A DNA stretch of 64,000 nt, taken from positions 1 to 64,000 of the forward strand of contig JAEUHJ010000161.1 of assembly GCA_016795375.1 (NCBI GenBank), in the 5' to 3' direction. Below, in pieces: positions 16,690 to 25,960 of the stretch; positions within the stretch are counted from its first letter, which is position 1, and each line of letters begins with the position of its first letter. Made by a program: the position numbers and the translations under genes. The stretch comes from Verrucomicrobiaceae bacterium. GTDB taxonomy: Bacteria; Verrucomicrobiota; Verrucomicrobiia; Verrucomicrobiales; Verrucomicrobiaceae. The notes beneath the pieces were generated by a model that worked only from the letters and a program-made list of their open reading frames with translations, searched no databases and was not told the DNA's origin.

Positions 16690-19158
16690 ATGAGCAAAGC
16701 CTTCGTATTCACCCTCCTGGCGTCCGCCGCCAGTCACGCCGCCGAAGCGCCTGTTCCGGCGAAGATCGAGTTCAACCGTGATGTGCGTCCGATTTTGAGC
16801 GACAACTGCTTCTACTGCCACGGACCTGACCCGAAGCATCGCGAGGCGGATCTGCGCATCGACATCCGTGCAGAAGCGCTTGCAGGCAAAGCGTTCGTTC
16901 CCGGCAATGCGAAGGACAGCGAGCTGATCGCGCGCATTCTCACCAATGATGACGACGACCTCATGCCGCCGCCGGACTCACACAAGAAGCTCACGCAGCG
17001 GCAGAAGGACATCTTGAAGAAGTGGATCGATCAAGGCGCGGCCTATCAGCAGCACTGGGCCTATGAGAAGCCGGTGAAGGCGAAAATTCCCGCTGGTGTG
17101 AATCCGGTGGATCACCTTGTGCAGAAGCGCCTCGCTGAGATCAGACTCAAACCGTCTCCAAAGGCCGATGCGCGCACCTTGATGCGCCGTCTCCACTTCG
17201 ATCTCCTCGGCCTGCCGCCCAAACCGGCGGACTTGTCCGAAAAGCTCGACCTGTCCGATAAAGACTACGACGCCCTCGTCACCTCCCTCTTCAAGAATCC
17301 CCACTACGGCGAGCGCATGGCCATCACATGGCTCGACCAAGTCCGCTTCGCCGACACCATCGGCTATCACAGTGACAACCCGCACAACGTCTGGCCCTAC
17401 CGCGACTACGTCATCAAGTCCTTCAACACAAACAAGCCCTTCGACCGCTTCACCATCGAGCAAATCGCCGGAGACTTGATGCCAGGCGCGAACCAAGAGA
17501 CAAAAGTCGGCTCCGCGTTTAACCGCCTGCTGCTCACCACCGAGGAAGGCGGCGCACAGGCGAAGGACTACGAGCAGCGCATGCTCACCGATCGCGTCCG
17601 CGCCATCGGCAACGCATGGATGGGACAGACCACAGGCTGCTGCCAGTGTCACGATCACAAATTCGATCCCCTCACCATGCGTGACTTCTATTCGCTTGGC
17701 GCATTTTTTGCCGACATCAAAGAGCCCATCCTCGGCCGACGCGAGGACGGCATGCTCGTCACCACGCCGGAGAACGAGAAAAAACTCGCCGCGCTCGACG
17801 CCAAACTCGCCGCCGCCAAGACAGCGCTCGCCAAGGCGCAGCCGGAACTCAACAAGGCCCAAAAAGCCTGGGAAGCAGAGTTCCTCGCCAAAACTGACCA
17901 CACAGAAAAAGAAGCCAAGGAAGTCCGCGCGGCGCTGAAGGTAAAAAAACGCGCTCCAAGGCAGCAACAGCTCATCGACGCCTACTTCAACAAAGTGAGC
18001 CCTCTGCACAAAGCTGAGCGTGATGCCGTCGCCAAGGCCGACGCCGACCGCAAAGTCTTCTACGATCCGCTGCCGAAGTGCATCGTCTCCATCAGCGATA
18101 CCAACAAGCGCACCGTGCGCATCCTGCCGCGTGGCAACTGGATGGATGAAAACGGCGAGATCGTGAAGGCTGCGCTGCCGGGCTACCTGCCGCAGCCGAA
18201 AATCGAAGGCCGCGACCTCACACGCCTCGACCTCGCCCGGTGGCTTGTTTCCAAAGAAAATCCACTCACCGCCCGCAATGTGATGAATCGACTGTGGAAA
18301 CAATTCTTCGGCACCGGATTGAGCAAAGTGCTCGACGATCTCGGCGCCCAAGGCGAGCCGCCGGTGAATCCCGCGCTGCTCGACTGGCTCGCCTGCGAGT
18401 TCATGGACAGCGGCTGGGATGTTCAGCACATGATCCGTCTCATCGTCACCAGCCACACCTACCAGCAGGTCAGCACCTCGACGAAGGAACTCACCGTCGC
18501 CGATCCCTACAACCGCGAATGCGCCCGCCAGAGCGCTTTCCGCCTCGATGCCGAGCTCGTGCGCGACAACGCGCTCGCCATCTCCGGCCTGCTCGTGCCA
18601 AAAATCGGCGGCCCCAGCGTGAAGCCTTACCAGCCAGCCAGATACTGGGAGAATCTGAACTTCCCCACCCGCGAATGGCAGAATGACAGCGGCGAAGGTC
18701 TGTACCGCCGTGGCCTCTACACCTGGTGGCAGCGCACCTTCACACATCCGAGCATGCTCGCCTTCGACGCGCCAAGCCGTGAAGAATGCACCGCCGAGCG
18801 CAACCGCTCCAACATCCCGCAGCAGGCCCTCGTCCTCCTCAACGACCCCACCTATGTCGAAGCCGCCCGCGCCTTCGCCGCGCGCATCATCCAAAGCGAA
18901 GGCGATTCCGCCAAACGCATCACCTGGGCATTCCAGCAGGCATTGCAGCGCCAGCCGACGGCTGAAGAAGCGAAGACGTTATCTTCACTCTTCACCAAGC
19001 ACCTCACGGACTATCAAAAAGACCCCGCCGCCGCCGAAGTCCTGCTCAAAACCGGCGCTACACCTGTCGGGGCCAATTTGAACCAGCCCGAGCTCGCCGC
19101 GTGGACGCATGTCGCGCGCGTCTTGATGAACATCCACGAAACGATCACTCGCTCTTGA
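16690..19158 (+). CDS. DUF1549/DUF1553 protein with planctomycete-type cytochrome c domain
   Basis: An 822-residue exported protein with signal peptide about 1-18. The PSCyt1 haem domain follows, with NCFYCHG (C40, C43, H44) and the usual AKDSELIARI and MPP segments. DUF1549 (about 125-330), a coiled coil rich in Ala/Lys (about 365-415), and DUF1553 (about 510-750) come next, and it ends in the family-typical ARVLMNIHETITR. These proteins are abundant in Planctomycetes and Verrucomicrobia next to DUF1501 proteins, and are thought to serve in oxidative breakdown of complex glycans; the activity is not established. Its usual DUF1501 partner is 1.5 kb away rather than adjacent. Confidence 0.9.
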   Translation: MSKAFVFTLLASAASHAAEAPVPAKIEFNRDVRPILSDNCFYCHGPDPKHREADLRIDIRAEALAGKAFVPGNAKDSELIARILTNDDDDLMPPPDSHKKLTQRQKDILKKWIDQGAAYQQHWAYEKPVKAKIPAGVNPVDHLVQKRLAEIRLKPSPKADARTLMRRLHFDLLGLPPKPADLSEKLDLSDKDYDALVTSLFKNPHYGERMAITWLDQVRFADTIGYHSDNPHNVWPYRDYVIKSFNTNKPFDRFTIEQIAGDLMPGANQETKVGSAFNRLLLTTEEGGAQAKDYEQRMLTDRVRAIGNAWMGQTTGCCQCHDHKFDPLTMRDFYSLGAFFADIKEPILGRREDGMLVTTPENEKKLAALDAKLAAAKTALAKAQPELNKAQKAWEAEFLAKTDHTEKEAKEVRAALKVKKRAPRQQQLIDAYFNKVSPLHKAERDAVAKADADRKVFYDPLPKCIVSISDTNKRTVRILPRGNWMDENGEIVKAALPGYLPQPKIEGRDLTRLDLARWLVSKENPLTARNVMNRLWKQFFGTGLSKVLDDLGAQGEPPVNPALLDWLACEFMDSGWDVQHMIRLIVTSHTYQQVSTSTKELTVADPYNRECARQSAFRLDAELVRDNALAISGLLVPKIGGPSVKPYQPARYWENLNFPTREWQNDSGEGLYRRGLYTWWQRTFTHPSMLAFDAPSREECTAERNRSNIPQQALVLLNDPTYVEAARAFAARIIQSEGDSAKRITWAFQQALQRQPTAEEAKTLSSLFTKHLTDYQKDPAAAEVLLKTGATPVGANLNQPELAAWTHVARVLMNIHETITRS

Positions 19159-19161
19159 CCC

Positions 19162-19755
19162 ATGAAGCGCGACGCAGACACAACCAAGCTTGAAATTCTC
19201 CCAGAGGATGAAAATGCCCGACGAGAAGCCTTTTTAACCTTTCTCGGCCAGGAACTCATGGCGTTTCGACATAACGCAATGAAATGGGCTATGGGGCGTG
19301 CCAGGCCAGACGCGATGGATGGCATGTCCACTGTGGATCGGAAATACCACGAACGTCTCAACAGCTTGTCGCCGGAAGCTTATGAAACATGCAGGCAAGC
19401 TTGTGAGAAGACACTGAGTGAGTTCATGCAGCAGTTTCTAACCCTCATCACTTCCCACCCGCGGAATTGGCCTCTGGGCACTCAGCATGGGCTAAACTAC
19501 AAACTCATGGTTGAGGTGATCAATCTGCCAAAGCCCCAAAGCCGTCCGGAGCCCACCAGGGAGACCTTTGGCGATGATGCCATCGACGAATTCGAGCCTC
19601 CAGACCAACACAGCGACGATGACCGGCCCAATTACGGTCAGAAGCTTGAAACAATCGACCTTTCTTCTGGGGTGAGCCTGCACCTGCCGAATTATTGGTA
19701 TCGTTGGCTGAATAGATACGGCCACGAGACTGCTTCCAAAACTGAATCAAAATGA
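19162..19755 (+). CDS. Hypothetical protein, A+T-richer than neighbours
   Basis: A 197-residue soluble protein that I do not recognise. It starts 4 bp after the PSD1 gene. The first two thirds look helical and charged (FLTFLGQELMAFRHNAMKWA and MQQFLTLITSHP). The last third has an acidic linker (FEPPDQHSDDDRPNYG) and an aromatic-rich end (LPNYWYRWLNRYG). There is no signal peptide or membrane segment. Codon use and base composition are closer to balanced A/T and G/C than the flanking exported-protein genes, matching the following toxin-antitoxin pair. It may be part of one inserted island. Confidence 0.55.
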   Translation: MKRDADTTKLEILPEDENARREAFLTFLGQELMAFRHNAMKWAMGRARPDAMDGMSTVDRKYHERLNSLSPEAYETCRQACEKTLSEFMQQFLTLITSHPRNWPLGTQHGLNYKLMVEVINLPKPQSRPEPTRETFGDDAIDEFEPPDQHSDDDRPNYGQKLETIDLSSGVSLHLPNYWYRWLNRYGHETASKTESK

Positions 19756-19808
19756 TATCCGCGCTTTCTGCAATCTTGACTCGAGTCATCCCAGAGTGGC
19801 CTACACGC

Positions 19809-20261
19809 TCAGTTCACCTTCAGACCTTCCAGCTTGGCCAGCTTCTTCGCCTTAGCGTCAAAGCTCCAAAACATGTCGCAGCCGAGCACCAGAGCGGAAG
19901 AGACGTGGAGGATGTCATAGGTGCGGAAGCCTTCCTTGGCGGTGTGGCGGTGGGAAAGCTCCATGAAAAGATGTTCAACGCTGGACTCATCAACGGGATA
20001 GCGACGATAACGAATGCCCGAGTCAACCTCCGACAAAAAATGGGACTCCAGCACCGTCGCATGTTCGGGCGCCAGTCGCAGGTCTTGGACACCATGACGG
20101 CGCATGAAAACACACTGCTGGATGGCATTCACCACCTCCAGACGGAGCAGCCAAGTTACAGGAAGAATACTGACATTGCTCCTTGTGAGCAGTTCGGCCT
20201 CACTGCTGTGGGACAGTTCCATCAGCAAGTTGGTGTAGAAATTGGTGTCCGCGTAGATCAT
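19809..20261 (-). CDS. PIN-domain toxin (VapC-like)
   Basis: A 150-residue PIN ribonuclease domain. The N-terminal acidic residue is in MIYADTNFY (D5), a Glu follows in LLRLEVVNA, and the later acidic pair is in TYDILH and SFDAKAK. These four positions make the Mg2+ site used to cut RNA in VapC toxins. The ATG overlaps the stop of the upstream antitoxin gene by 4 bp, the standard layout of a type II toxin-antitoxin operon. RNA target unknown. Confidence 0.82.
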   Translation of the reverse strand: MIYADTNFYTNLLMELSHSSEAELLTRSNVSILPVTWLLRLEVVNAIQQCVFMRRHGVQDLRLAPEHATVLESHFLSEVDSGIRYRRYPVDESSVEHLFMELSHRHTAKEGFRTYDILHVSSALVLGCDMFWSFDAKAKKLAKLEGLKVN

Positions 20262-20605
20262 GGCTCTTCACCTGCGATCATCCGGGAGATCTTTTCCGAA
20301 TCGCTGACCGACGGAGGCACGAAGCCCATGGAGCGGAGTTTGCCCCTCATTTCAGCCAGTCTCTGGCAATATGCTTCAGCCTCCTGCACTCGCTTGTTGG
20401 GAGCCGGAATTTCGGGTGTGAGCACAAAATTGCCTTCACTCCGGCTGCGAATGATCACACGTCCCAGCTTCTGCGCGGCAGTCAGCAAGGATTGCGGCTG
20501 GCGGTTCATGTCGCGAACCGTGAACGTGCCGCGCATAGCTGCAGGAACTGGTGCTCGACGCTTGGCTGATTTCTTGATGGCGGCTTTGGCTTTCATGTCA
20601 GACAT
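20258..20605 (-). CDS. Antitoxin of the PIN toxin, Phd/YefM-like
   Basis: A 115-residue basic protein. After a Lys/Ala/Arg-rich start, the segment TFTVRDMNRQPQSLLTAAQKLGRVIIRSR resembles the Phd/YefM DNA-binding fold, and the C-terminal part would be the toxin-wrapping tail. It precedes the PIN gene with a 4-bp overlap. ATG 20605 is preferred; ATG 20596 (three codons in) is also possible. By analogy with known systems it should neutralise the PIN protein and autoregulate the operon. Confidence 0.7.
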   Translation of the reverse strand: MSDMKAKAAIKKSAKRRAPVPAAMRGTFTVRDMNRQPQSLLTAAQKLGRVIIRSRSEGNFVLTPEIPAPNKRVQEAEAYCQRLAEMRGKLRSMGFVPPSVSDSEKISRMIAGEEP

Positions 20606-20653
20606 GGTGGCTGACATTGGTTTCCAAGGCAAGTTTCAAATCCAACCTGCATT

Positions 20654-22072
20654 ATGAACACCATCGCTGCTCAAACCCGCCGCGCTTTCCTCGGCCGCGC
20701 TTCGCAAGGCCCCGGCGGCATTGCATTGGCGTCGTTGTTGAGTCCGAATCTGCTCCAGGCGGCTTCACGCGGTGTGCTGGGCAAGGTGCCGCTGCCGCAG
20801 AAGGCGAAACGCGTGATCTGGCTCACGATGGCGGGCGGGCTGTCGCAGTTGGAGCTGTTTGATTACAAACCGAAGCTCGCGGAGATGGATGGCAAGCCGA
20901 TGCCGGAGTCGTTCACGAAGGGGCGGCGGCTCGCGCAGCTCCAGGGCCAGAAATTGGTGTGCAAAGGGCCGATGTTTGGCTTCGCGAAACGCGGGAAGTG
21001 CCAGATGGAGCTATCGGAGCTCCTGCCGCACCTCGGCAGCGTCGCGGACGACATCTGCCTCGTGCGCTCGATGACCACGGACGCGATCAATCACGACCCC
21101 GCGCACATGTTCATGAACACCGGCGCTCAAATCGCCGGCCGTCCGAGCATGGGCGCGTGGATCACTTACGGACTCGGCAGCGAGGCGGAGGATCTGTCCG
21201 GATTCGTCGTCATGGTGTCCACGGGCAAAGGCCGCACGCCCCAGCCCATCGCCGCGCGGCAGTGGAGCAGCGGCTTCTTGCCGTCGAAGCATCAAGGCGT
21301 ACAACTCCGCTCGCGGGGCGATCCCGTTTTGCATCTCACCAGCCCGGACGGCGTCACGCGTGAACGCCAGGGCAGTGACGTGGCGGCGATCAACGCCCTC
21401 AACAAGCAGCATGCCTCGATTTGCGACGATCCCAAAATCGCCACGCGCATCGCGCAGTATGAAATGGCGTTTCAGATGCAGGCCAGCGTGCCGGAGCTGA
21501 TGGACACCCGCGGTGAAGGAGCCAAAACGCTCGAACTTTACGGCTGCACGCCCGGTGATGGTTCGTTCGCGTCGAACTGCCTGCTCGCCCGTCGTCTCGC
21601 CGAACGCGGCACGCGCTTCATCCAGCTCTACCATCGCGATTGGGACCATCACAGCCTGCTGCACGAGGAACTGCCGCTGCGCGCGAAGGAAGTCGATCGT
21701 GCCTGCGCCGCATTGATCAAGGATTTGAAGCAGCGCGGCATGCTGGACGACACGCTCATCGTGTGGAGCGGCGAATTCGGCCGCACACCGATGGCACAGG
21801 GCAACAAAGGCCCCGTCGGCCGCGATCATCACAACAAAGCAATGACGATGTGGCTCGCCGGCGCCAGTGTGCAGCGCGGACTCGTTCACGGCGCCACCGA
21901 CGACCTCGGCTATGCCGCGCAGGAGAACATCGTCAACGTCCACGACCTGCACGCCACGATGCTGAACCAGCTCGGCATCAAACACGACGCCTTCAGTTTC
22001 AAGTTCCAAGGCCTTGATGCGAGGCTCAGTGGCGTCGAAGGCGCGAAGGTGATCAAGGAGATCCTCGCGTGA
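20654..22072 (+). CDS. DUF1501 Tat-exported protein
   Basis: A 472-residue protein with a twin-arginine signal (TRRAFLGRASQG) and the DUF1501 fold, related to the alkaline phosphatase/sulfatase superfamily. Visible markers are VIWLTMAGG near the mature start, NHDPAHMFMNTG, GTRFIQLYHRDWDHH, and IVWSGEFGRTP. It normally sits directly beside DUF1549/DUF1553 genes and presumably works with them in the periplasm on the same substrate. Function is not experimentally defined. Its stop overlaps the MOSC gene start by one base. Confidence 0.9.
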   Translation: MNTIAAQTRRAFLGRASQGPGGIALASLLSPNLLQAASRGVLGKVPLPQKAKRVIWLTMAGGLSQLELFDYKPKLAEMDGKPMPESFTKGRRLAQLQGQKLVCKGPMFGFAKRGKCQMELSELLPHLGSVADDICLVRSMTTDAINHDPAHMFMNTGAQIAGRPSMGAWITYGLGSEAEDLSGFVVMVSTGKGRTPQPIAARQWSSGFLPSKHQGVQLRSRGDPVLHLTSPDGVTRERQGSDVAAINALNKQHASICDDPKIATRIAQYEMAFQMQASVPELMDTRGEGAKTLELYGCTPGDGSFASNCLLARRLAERGTRFIQLYHRDWDHHSLLHEELPLRAKEVDRACAALIKDLKQRGMLDDTLIVWSGEFGRTPMAQGNKGPVGRDHHNKAMTMWLAGASVQRGLVHGATDDLGYAAQENIVNVHDLHATMLNQLGIKHDAFSFKFQGLDARLSGVEGAKVIKEILA

Positions 22073-22893
22073 TGCGCATTCACAGCCTGCACATCTATCC
22101 GGTCAAATCGCTGCGCGGTTGTGAGGTCGCGTCGGTGGAGATTGATGAACTCGGCTTCGCCGGGGACCGCCGGTTTCTCATCGTGGATGAAAACGGCGGA
22201 TTCCTCACGCAGCGGACGTTTCCCGCCATGGCCACCGTCTCGACGGCGCTTTCGGAGAATGCTCTCACGCTCTCCACCGACGGCCACGGCAGCATTTCCG
22301 TACCGCGTGCCGGTGATCCGCATGCGCCGCTCATGCCGGTGAACGTGTGGCGTGACAGTGGCCTGCTCGCCGAGGATTGCGGCAAAGAGGCCGCGGCATG
22401 GCTTCAAGACGTGCTCGGGCTGCGATGCCGGCTGGTGCGCATCGGCGGCCGGTTTCACCGCTTGGTGGCCAAGGCAGCCGCACGGGCGGGCGATCTCGTT
22501 TCTTTTGCCGATGCGGCTCCGGTGCTCGTCACCAGCACGGGATCGCTCGATGCGCTGAACCGCCGCATCCGCTCTTGCGGAGGCGAGGCAGTGCCCATGA
22601 ACCGTTTCCGGCCGAATCTCGTCGTCACAGGCTGCGCGGCATTCGCCGAGGACGAATGGCCCGCGCTGCGTGTCGGCCCCGTCCTCTTCCGCAACGCGGG
22701 GCCGAGCGAACGCTGCATCATGACCACGACCGACCAGCATTCAGGCCGGCGCGGTGTCGAGCCGCTGCGCACGCTCGCCACCTTCCGTCGTGCCGCCGAT
22801 GGAAACGCGGTGTGTTTCGGTGTGAATTTCATCCAGCAAAGCAAACGCGGCGTGCTCCGCGCCGGAGATCCTGCCGTGCCGGCCATCCCGTGA
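22072..22893 (+). CDS. MOSC domain-containing protein
   Basis: A 273-residue cytoplasmic protein with the MOSC N-terminal beta barrel (IHSLHIYPVKSLRGCEV, LGFAGDRRFLIVD) and a C-terminal MOSC domain. The latter has NRFRPNLVVTG and the conserved Cys of RCIMTTTDQHSG. Relatives include mARC and YcbX, molybdenum-cofactor enzymes that reduce N-hydroxylated compounds. The ATG overlaps the DUF1501 stop (TGATG), suggesting cotranscription, although a functional link to the exported protein is not obvious. Confidence 0.88.
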   Translation: MRIHSLHIYPVKSLRGCEVASVEIDELGFAGDRRFLIVDENGGFLTQRTFPAMATVSTALSENALTLSTDGHGSISVPRAGDPHAPLMPVNVWRDSGLLAEDCGKEAAAWLQDVLGLRCRLVRIGGRFHRLVAKAAARAGDLVSFADAAPVLVTSTGSLDALNRRIRSCGGEAVPMNRFRPNLVVTGCAAFAEDEWPALRVGPVLFRNAGPSERCIMTTTDQHSGRRGVEPLRTLATFRRAADGNAVCFGVNFIQQSKRGVLRAGDPAVPAIP

Positions 22894-23131
22894 ACACTGC
22901 GCGTTGCGGAAGCCGGAATCTCAAAAGCATGCTTTTCATTTCGCCGGGCCGACGATGCGCCGGAAGTCCCAGCGCCCGCGCCATGTGCGCGGCATCCCGC
23001 GCATACGGGTCGTTGCTGGAATGAAACGAGCGCTTTGGCTCCACGCCGATGCTCAGCACATGCAACGTCTGGGAGGACACCGTGGAGACGAGCGCGGAGG
23101 AGACGGCGAGAATGCAATAAATAGTCCTCAT
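22829..23131 (-). pseudogene. Truncated caspase-like (peptidase C14) gene remnant
   Basis: The ORF begins with a plausible signal peptide (MRTIYCILAVSSALVS) and then LHVLSIGVEPKR and NDPYARDAAHMARAL. This matches the first strand and helix of caspase-fold proteins (xLxIGVxxY ... LxYAxxDAxxMAxxL). The match ends at about residue 55 (position 22967). The rest is antisense to the end of the MOSC gene, so the His-Cys catalytic part is missing. It could be a remnant of a deleted gene rather than an expressed peptide. Similarity is judged by eye on a short stretch. Confidence 0.5.
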
Positions 23132-23189
23132 GAGCAGTTCAAATGTTGAAGGGATGCCAGGAAAAGAGCAATATCAAAGATACTCCGTC

Positions 23190-25691
23190 ATGCGCCTCAT
23201 CATCCCCCTCCTCTGCCTCTTGCTCGCACCGTATGCGTTTGCCGTTCACACCAAAAACGCCGGGCCGGAGAAGGTGGAGCTGAAGTTCAAGCTGCCGCCG
23301 CCGAAGCCGCTGAGCCCGGAGGATGAGCTGAAGACGTTCAAAGTCGAAAAAGGCTTCCGCATCGAGCTCGTCGCGTGCGAGCCGATGATCGAAGGGCCGG
23401 TTGCGATGAGCTTTGACGATCAGGGGCGGCTCTACGTCTGCGAAATGCGCGGCTACATGCGCAATGTGGAAGGCAGCACCGAGAAGGAGCCGACGGGCCG
23501 CGTCTCGCTGCTGGAAGACACCGATGGCGACGGCCGCATGGACAAGGCGACGGCGTTTCTCGACAAGGTCGTCATGCCGCGCGCGGTGATGGCGGTGAAT
23601 GGCGGCGCGTTGATCGCCGTGCCGCCGAATCTGTTCTTCTGCAAGGACACCGACGGTGATGGCAAGGCGGACGTGAAGGACATTGTCGCTAACGACTACG
23701 GAGCATTTGGCGGACAGCCGGAGCACATGGCCAACACACCCGTGTGGGCGATGGACAACGCCATCTGGAGCGCCTCCTACACCACACGCTTCAAACTGCG
23801 CGGCGGTGTGTGGCAGAAGGACAGCGGACTCGGCCGCGGCCAGTGGGGCCTGTGCCAGGACAACTTCGGCAGGCTGTATTTCAACTACAACTCCGATATG
23901 CTGCGCGCCGATCTGCTGCCCACGGAGGCCTTCACGAAAAATCCGCTGCTGCGCAACGCCTCCAGCATCAATGCGAAGCTCGCCGCTGACCAGACGCTTT
24001 ATGCCTCGCATCCCACGCCGGGCGTGAATCGTGGTTACGACGCGAAGACACTGAGCGCCGTTGGAAAACTGACCAAGCCGACCGGCACCTGCGGTGCGCT
24101 CATTTATCGCGGCGACGCCTTCTCCGCTGCCTATCGCGGCAATGCCTTCGTGCCCGAGCCGTGCGCGAATCTGGTGAAGCGTTTCACCATGAGCGAATCC
24201 GGCGGAATCCTGAAAGCCACGAACACCGCGAAGACGACCGAATTCCTCACCTCCACCGATGAGCGTTTCCGCCCCGTGAACGCCTGCGACGGCCCCGATG
24301 GCGCGCTTTACCTTGTGGACATGTATCGCGGAATCATCCAGCACCAGAGCTTCCTCACGCATTACCTCATCGCGAACATCAAGGACCGCAAACTGGAGCA
24401 GCCCATCAACATGGGCCGCATCTGGCGCATCGTGCCGGACGCCAAAGAGCGACTGCGGCCCGTCAAAGCGAGCAAGGACGTGAAACTGCTCGCGCATGCG
24501 AATGGCTGGGTGCGCGACACCACGCAGCGCCTCATCGTCGAGTCGAGCGACGCCTCCGCCATTCCCGCGTTGAAGGAGATGCTGCAAAACGGGAACGCGT
24601 TGGCACGCGTGCATGCGTTGTGGACGCTCGACGGCCTCAGTTCGGCATCACCGGACGTTCTGCGCAACGCGTTGAAGGACACCGACGCCCAGGTGCGCGT
24701 GGCCGCTGTGCGCATCGCCACACGCGATCTCGCGCCTGATTTGATCGCGATGTCGGCGGAGAAAGACGCGCTGGTGCTCGCGCATCTCGCCATCAAGCTC
24801 ACCACGTTCAATCTGCCCGACGCCGATGCCGCCGTGGCCAAAATGCTCGCCAGCAACGGCAAGAACACGCTGATTTGCGAAGGCGCGCTCACCGGTTTGC
24901 GTGGCAAAGAAGCGGCGTTTGCCAAAGTGCTCGCCGCACAGCTCACCAAAGACAACGGCGCGCAGATCATGCCCGTGATCGAGGCGCTTGGCGCGTTGCT
25001 CGCCGCCGCTAACAAGGCCGGTCCGTTTGAAGAAATGCTCCATCTCGCCGCCACGCAGCCTGCGGGCGGGCCGTTTCAGGTCGCGGCCATCAAAGGCCTC
25101 TCCACCAGCGGCGATCCCAAGGCCAAAACGCCGCCGAAACTGCTCTGGCTCGATGCCGCGCCTACGTCTTTGAATACGCTCAAGGCCGCGATGACTGACA
25201 AAGCCAGCGCGAAGCTATTCGCGCGCGTCGAGGCACGTCTCGCCTGGCCCGGCAAGCCCGGCGCTCCACCGCCGCCCGTCATCAAGCCGCTCACCGAGGC
25301 GCAGACCGCGCTGTTTGAGAAAGGAAAGACGATTTATGCCACGCTGTGCGCCGCGTGCCATCAGCCGCACGGTTTCGGCCTCGACGGCCTCGCGCCGCCG
25401 CTCGTGGACAGCGAATGGGTGCTCGGCAAGCCGGAGATCGCCGCCCGCATCGTCATGCACGGCCTCGCCGGTCCCGTGAAGGTCGCCGGGCGCACCTACA
25501 ACCTCGCCATGCCACCGCTGCCGCAGCTCACTGATGAGGACGTGGCCGGTGTGCTCACCTACATCCGCCGCGAATGGGAGCACACCGCCAGCGCCGTCGA
25601 GCCCAAGGCCATCACCACCATCCGCGCTCAAAATAAAGGCCGCATGGCGATGTGGACGGAGATGGAGTTGAAGAACGTGGGGAAGAAGTGA
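23190..25691 (+). CDS. PVC-type heme-binding dehydrogenase-like protein with HEAT repeats
   Basis: An 833-residue exported protein. After the signal peptide (MRLIIPLLCLLLAPYAFA) a beta-propeller resembling membrane-bound/glucose-sorbosone dehydrogenases runs to about 420, containing calcium-type loops such as DTDGDGRMDKA and DTDGDGKADVKD. Alpha-helical HEAT-like repeats fill about 420-690. The C-terminal cytochrome c domain has CAACH (C720, C723, H724) and a Met ligand in AMPPLPQLTDEDV. This is the PVC-type CxxCH architecture. It is expected to oxidise a sugar or similar substrate and pass electrons on. ATG 23190 is chosen for the signal peptide. Confidence 0.9.
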   Translation: MRLIIPLLCLLLAPYAFAVHTKNAGPEKVELKFKLPPPKPLSPEDELKTFKVEKGFRIELVACEPMIEGPVAMSFDDQGRLYVCEMRGYMRNVEGSTEKEPTGRVSLLEDTDGDGRMDKATAFLDKVVMPRAVMAVNGGALIAVPPNLFFCKDTDGDGKADVKDIVANDYGAFGGQPEHMANTPVWAMDNAIWSASYTTRFKLRGGVWQKDSGLGRGQWGLCQDNFGRLYFNYNSDMLRADLLPTEAFTKNPLLRNASSINAKLAADQTLYASHPTPGVNRGYDAKTLSAVGKLTKPTGTCGALIYRGDAFSAAYRGNAFVPEPCANLVKRFTMSESGGILKATNTAKTTEFLTSTDERFRPVNACDGPDGALYLVDMYRGIIQHQSFLTHYLIANIKDRKLEQPINMGRIWRIVPDAKERLRPVKASKDVKLLAHANGWVRDTTQRLIVESSDASAIPALKEMLQNGNALARVHALWTLDGLSSASPDVLRNALKDTDAQVRVAAVRIATRDLAPDLIAMSAEKDALVLAHLAIKLTTFNLPDADAAVAKMLASNGKNTLICEGALTGLRGKEAAFAKVLAAQLTKDNGAQIMPVIEALGALLAAANKAGPFEEMLHLAATQPAGGPFQVAAIKGLSTSGDPKAKTPPKLLWLDAAPTSLNTLKAAMTDKASAKLFARVEARLAWPGKPGAPPPPVIKPLTEAQTALFEKGKTIYATLCAACHQPHGFGLDGLAPPLVDSEWVLGKPEIAARIVMHGLAGPVKVAGRTYNLAMPPLPQLTDEDVAGVLTYIRREWEHTASAVEPKAITTIRAQNKGRMAMWTEMELKNVGKK

Positions 25692-25960
25692 AGCCCGTCA
25701 GGAATGTGCGGCTGCGCTCTGCCGCATCCAGGCAACGGTCTGACAGATGCGCTTTCATTCTTGTCAAAACCCCGTCGCTTTCGTAAGGAAGCAGCAGTCA
25801 TTTTCTCTCGATGTCTGACGCTCCCTCGCCCGGCCCCACTCCCTGCGGTTATCAGCGCACGACTGGCGGGAACTTTCACTGGAAAGTCCCCACCGTGGAG
25901 AAAAACCGGTTCACCCGGGAAGTTGGTGCGGGATGGGCGGGATGATGGCAGGGAGATGGG
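25692..25960. other. Non-coding stretch before the transposase remnant
   Basis: No convincing gene is visible. ACTTTCACTGGAAAGT (25873-25888) is a near-palindrome that could be a remnant of an insertion-sequence end, but no matching opposite end was found. Confidence 0.35.

Noticed and set aside
16978-18894. Minus-strand open frame of 638 codons opposite the DUF1549/DUF1553 gene
   Set aside because: No family motif; the plus-strand gene is complete from signal peptide to C-terminal signature.
22923-22936. AAAAGCATGCTTTT palindrome after the MOSC gene as a terminator
   Set aside because: The palindrome has no loop and no separate U-tract, and it lies in the caspase-like remnant; chance is likely.
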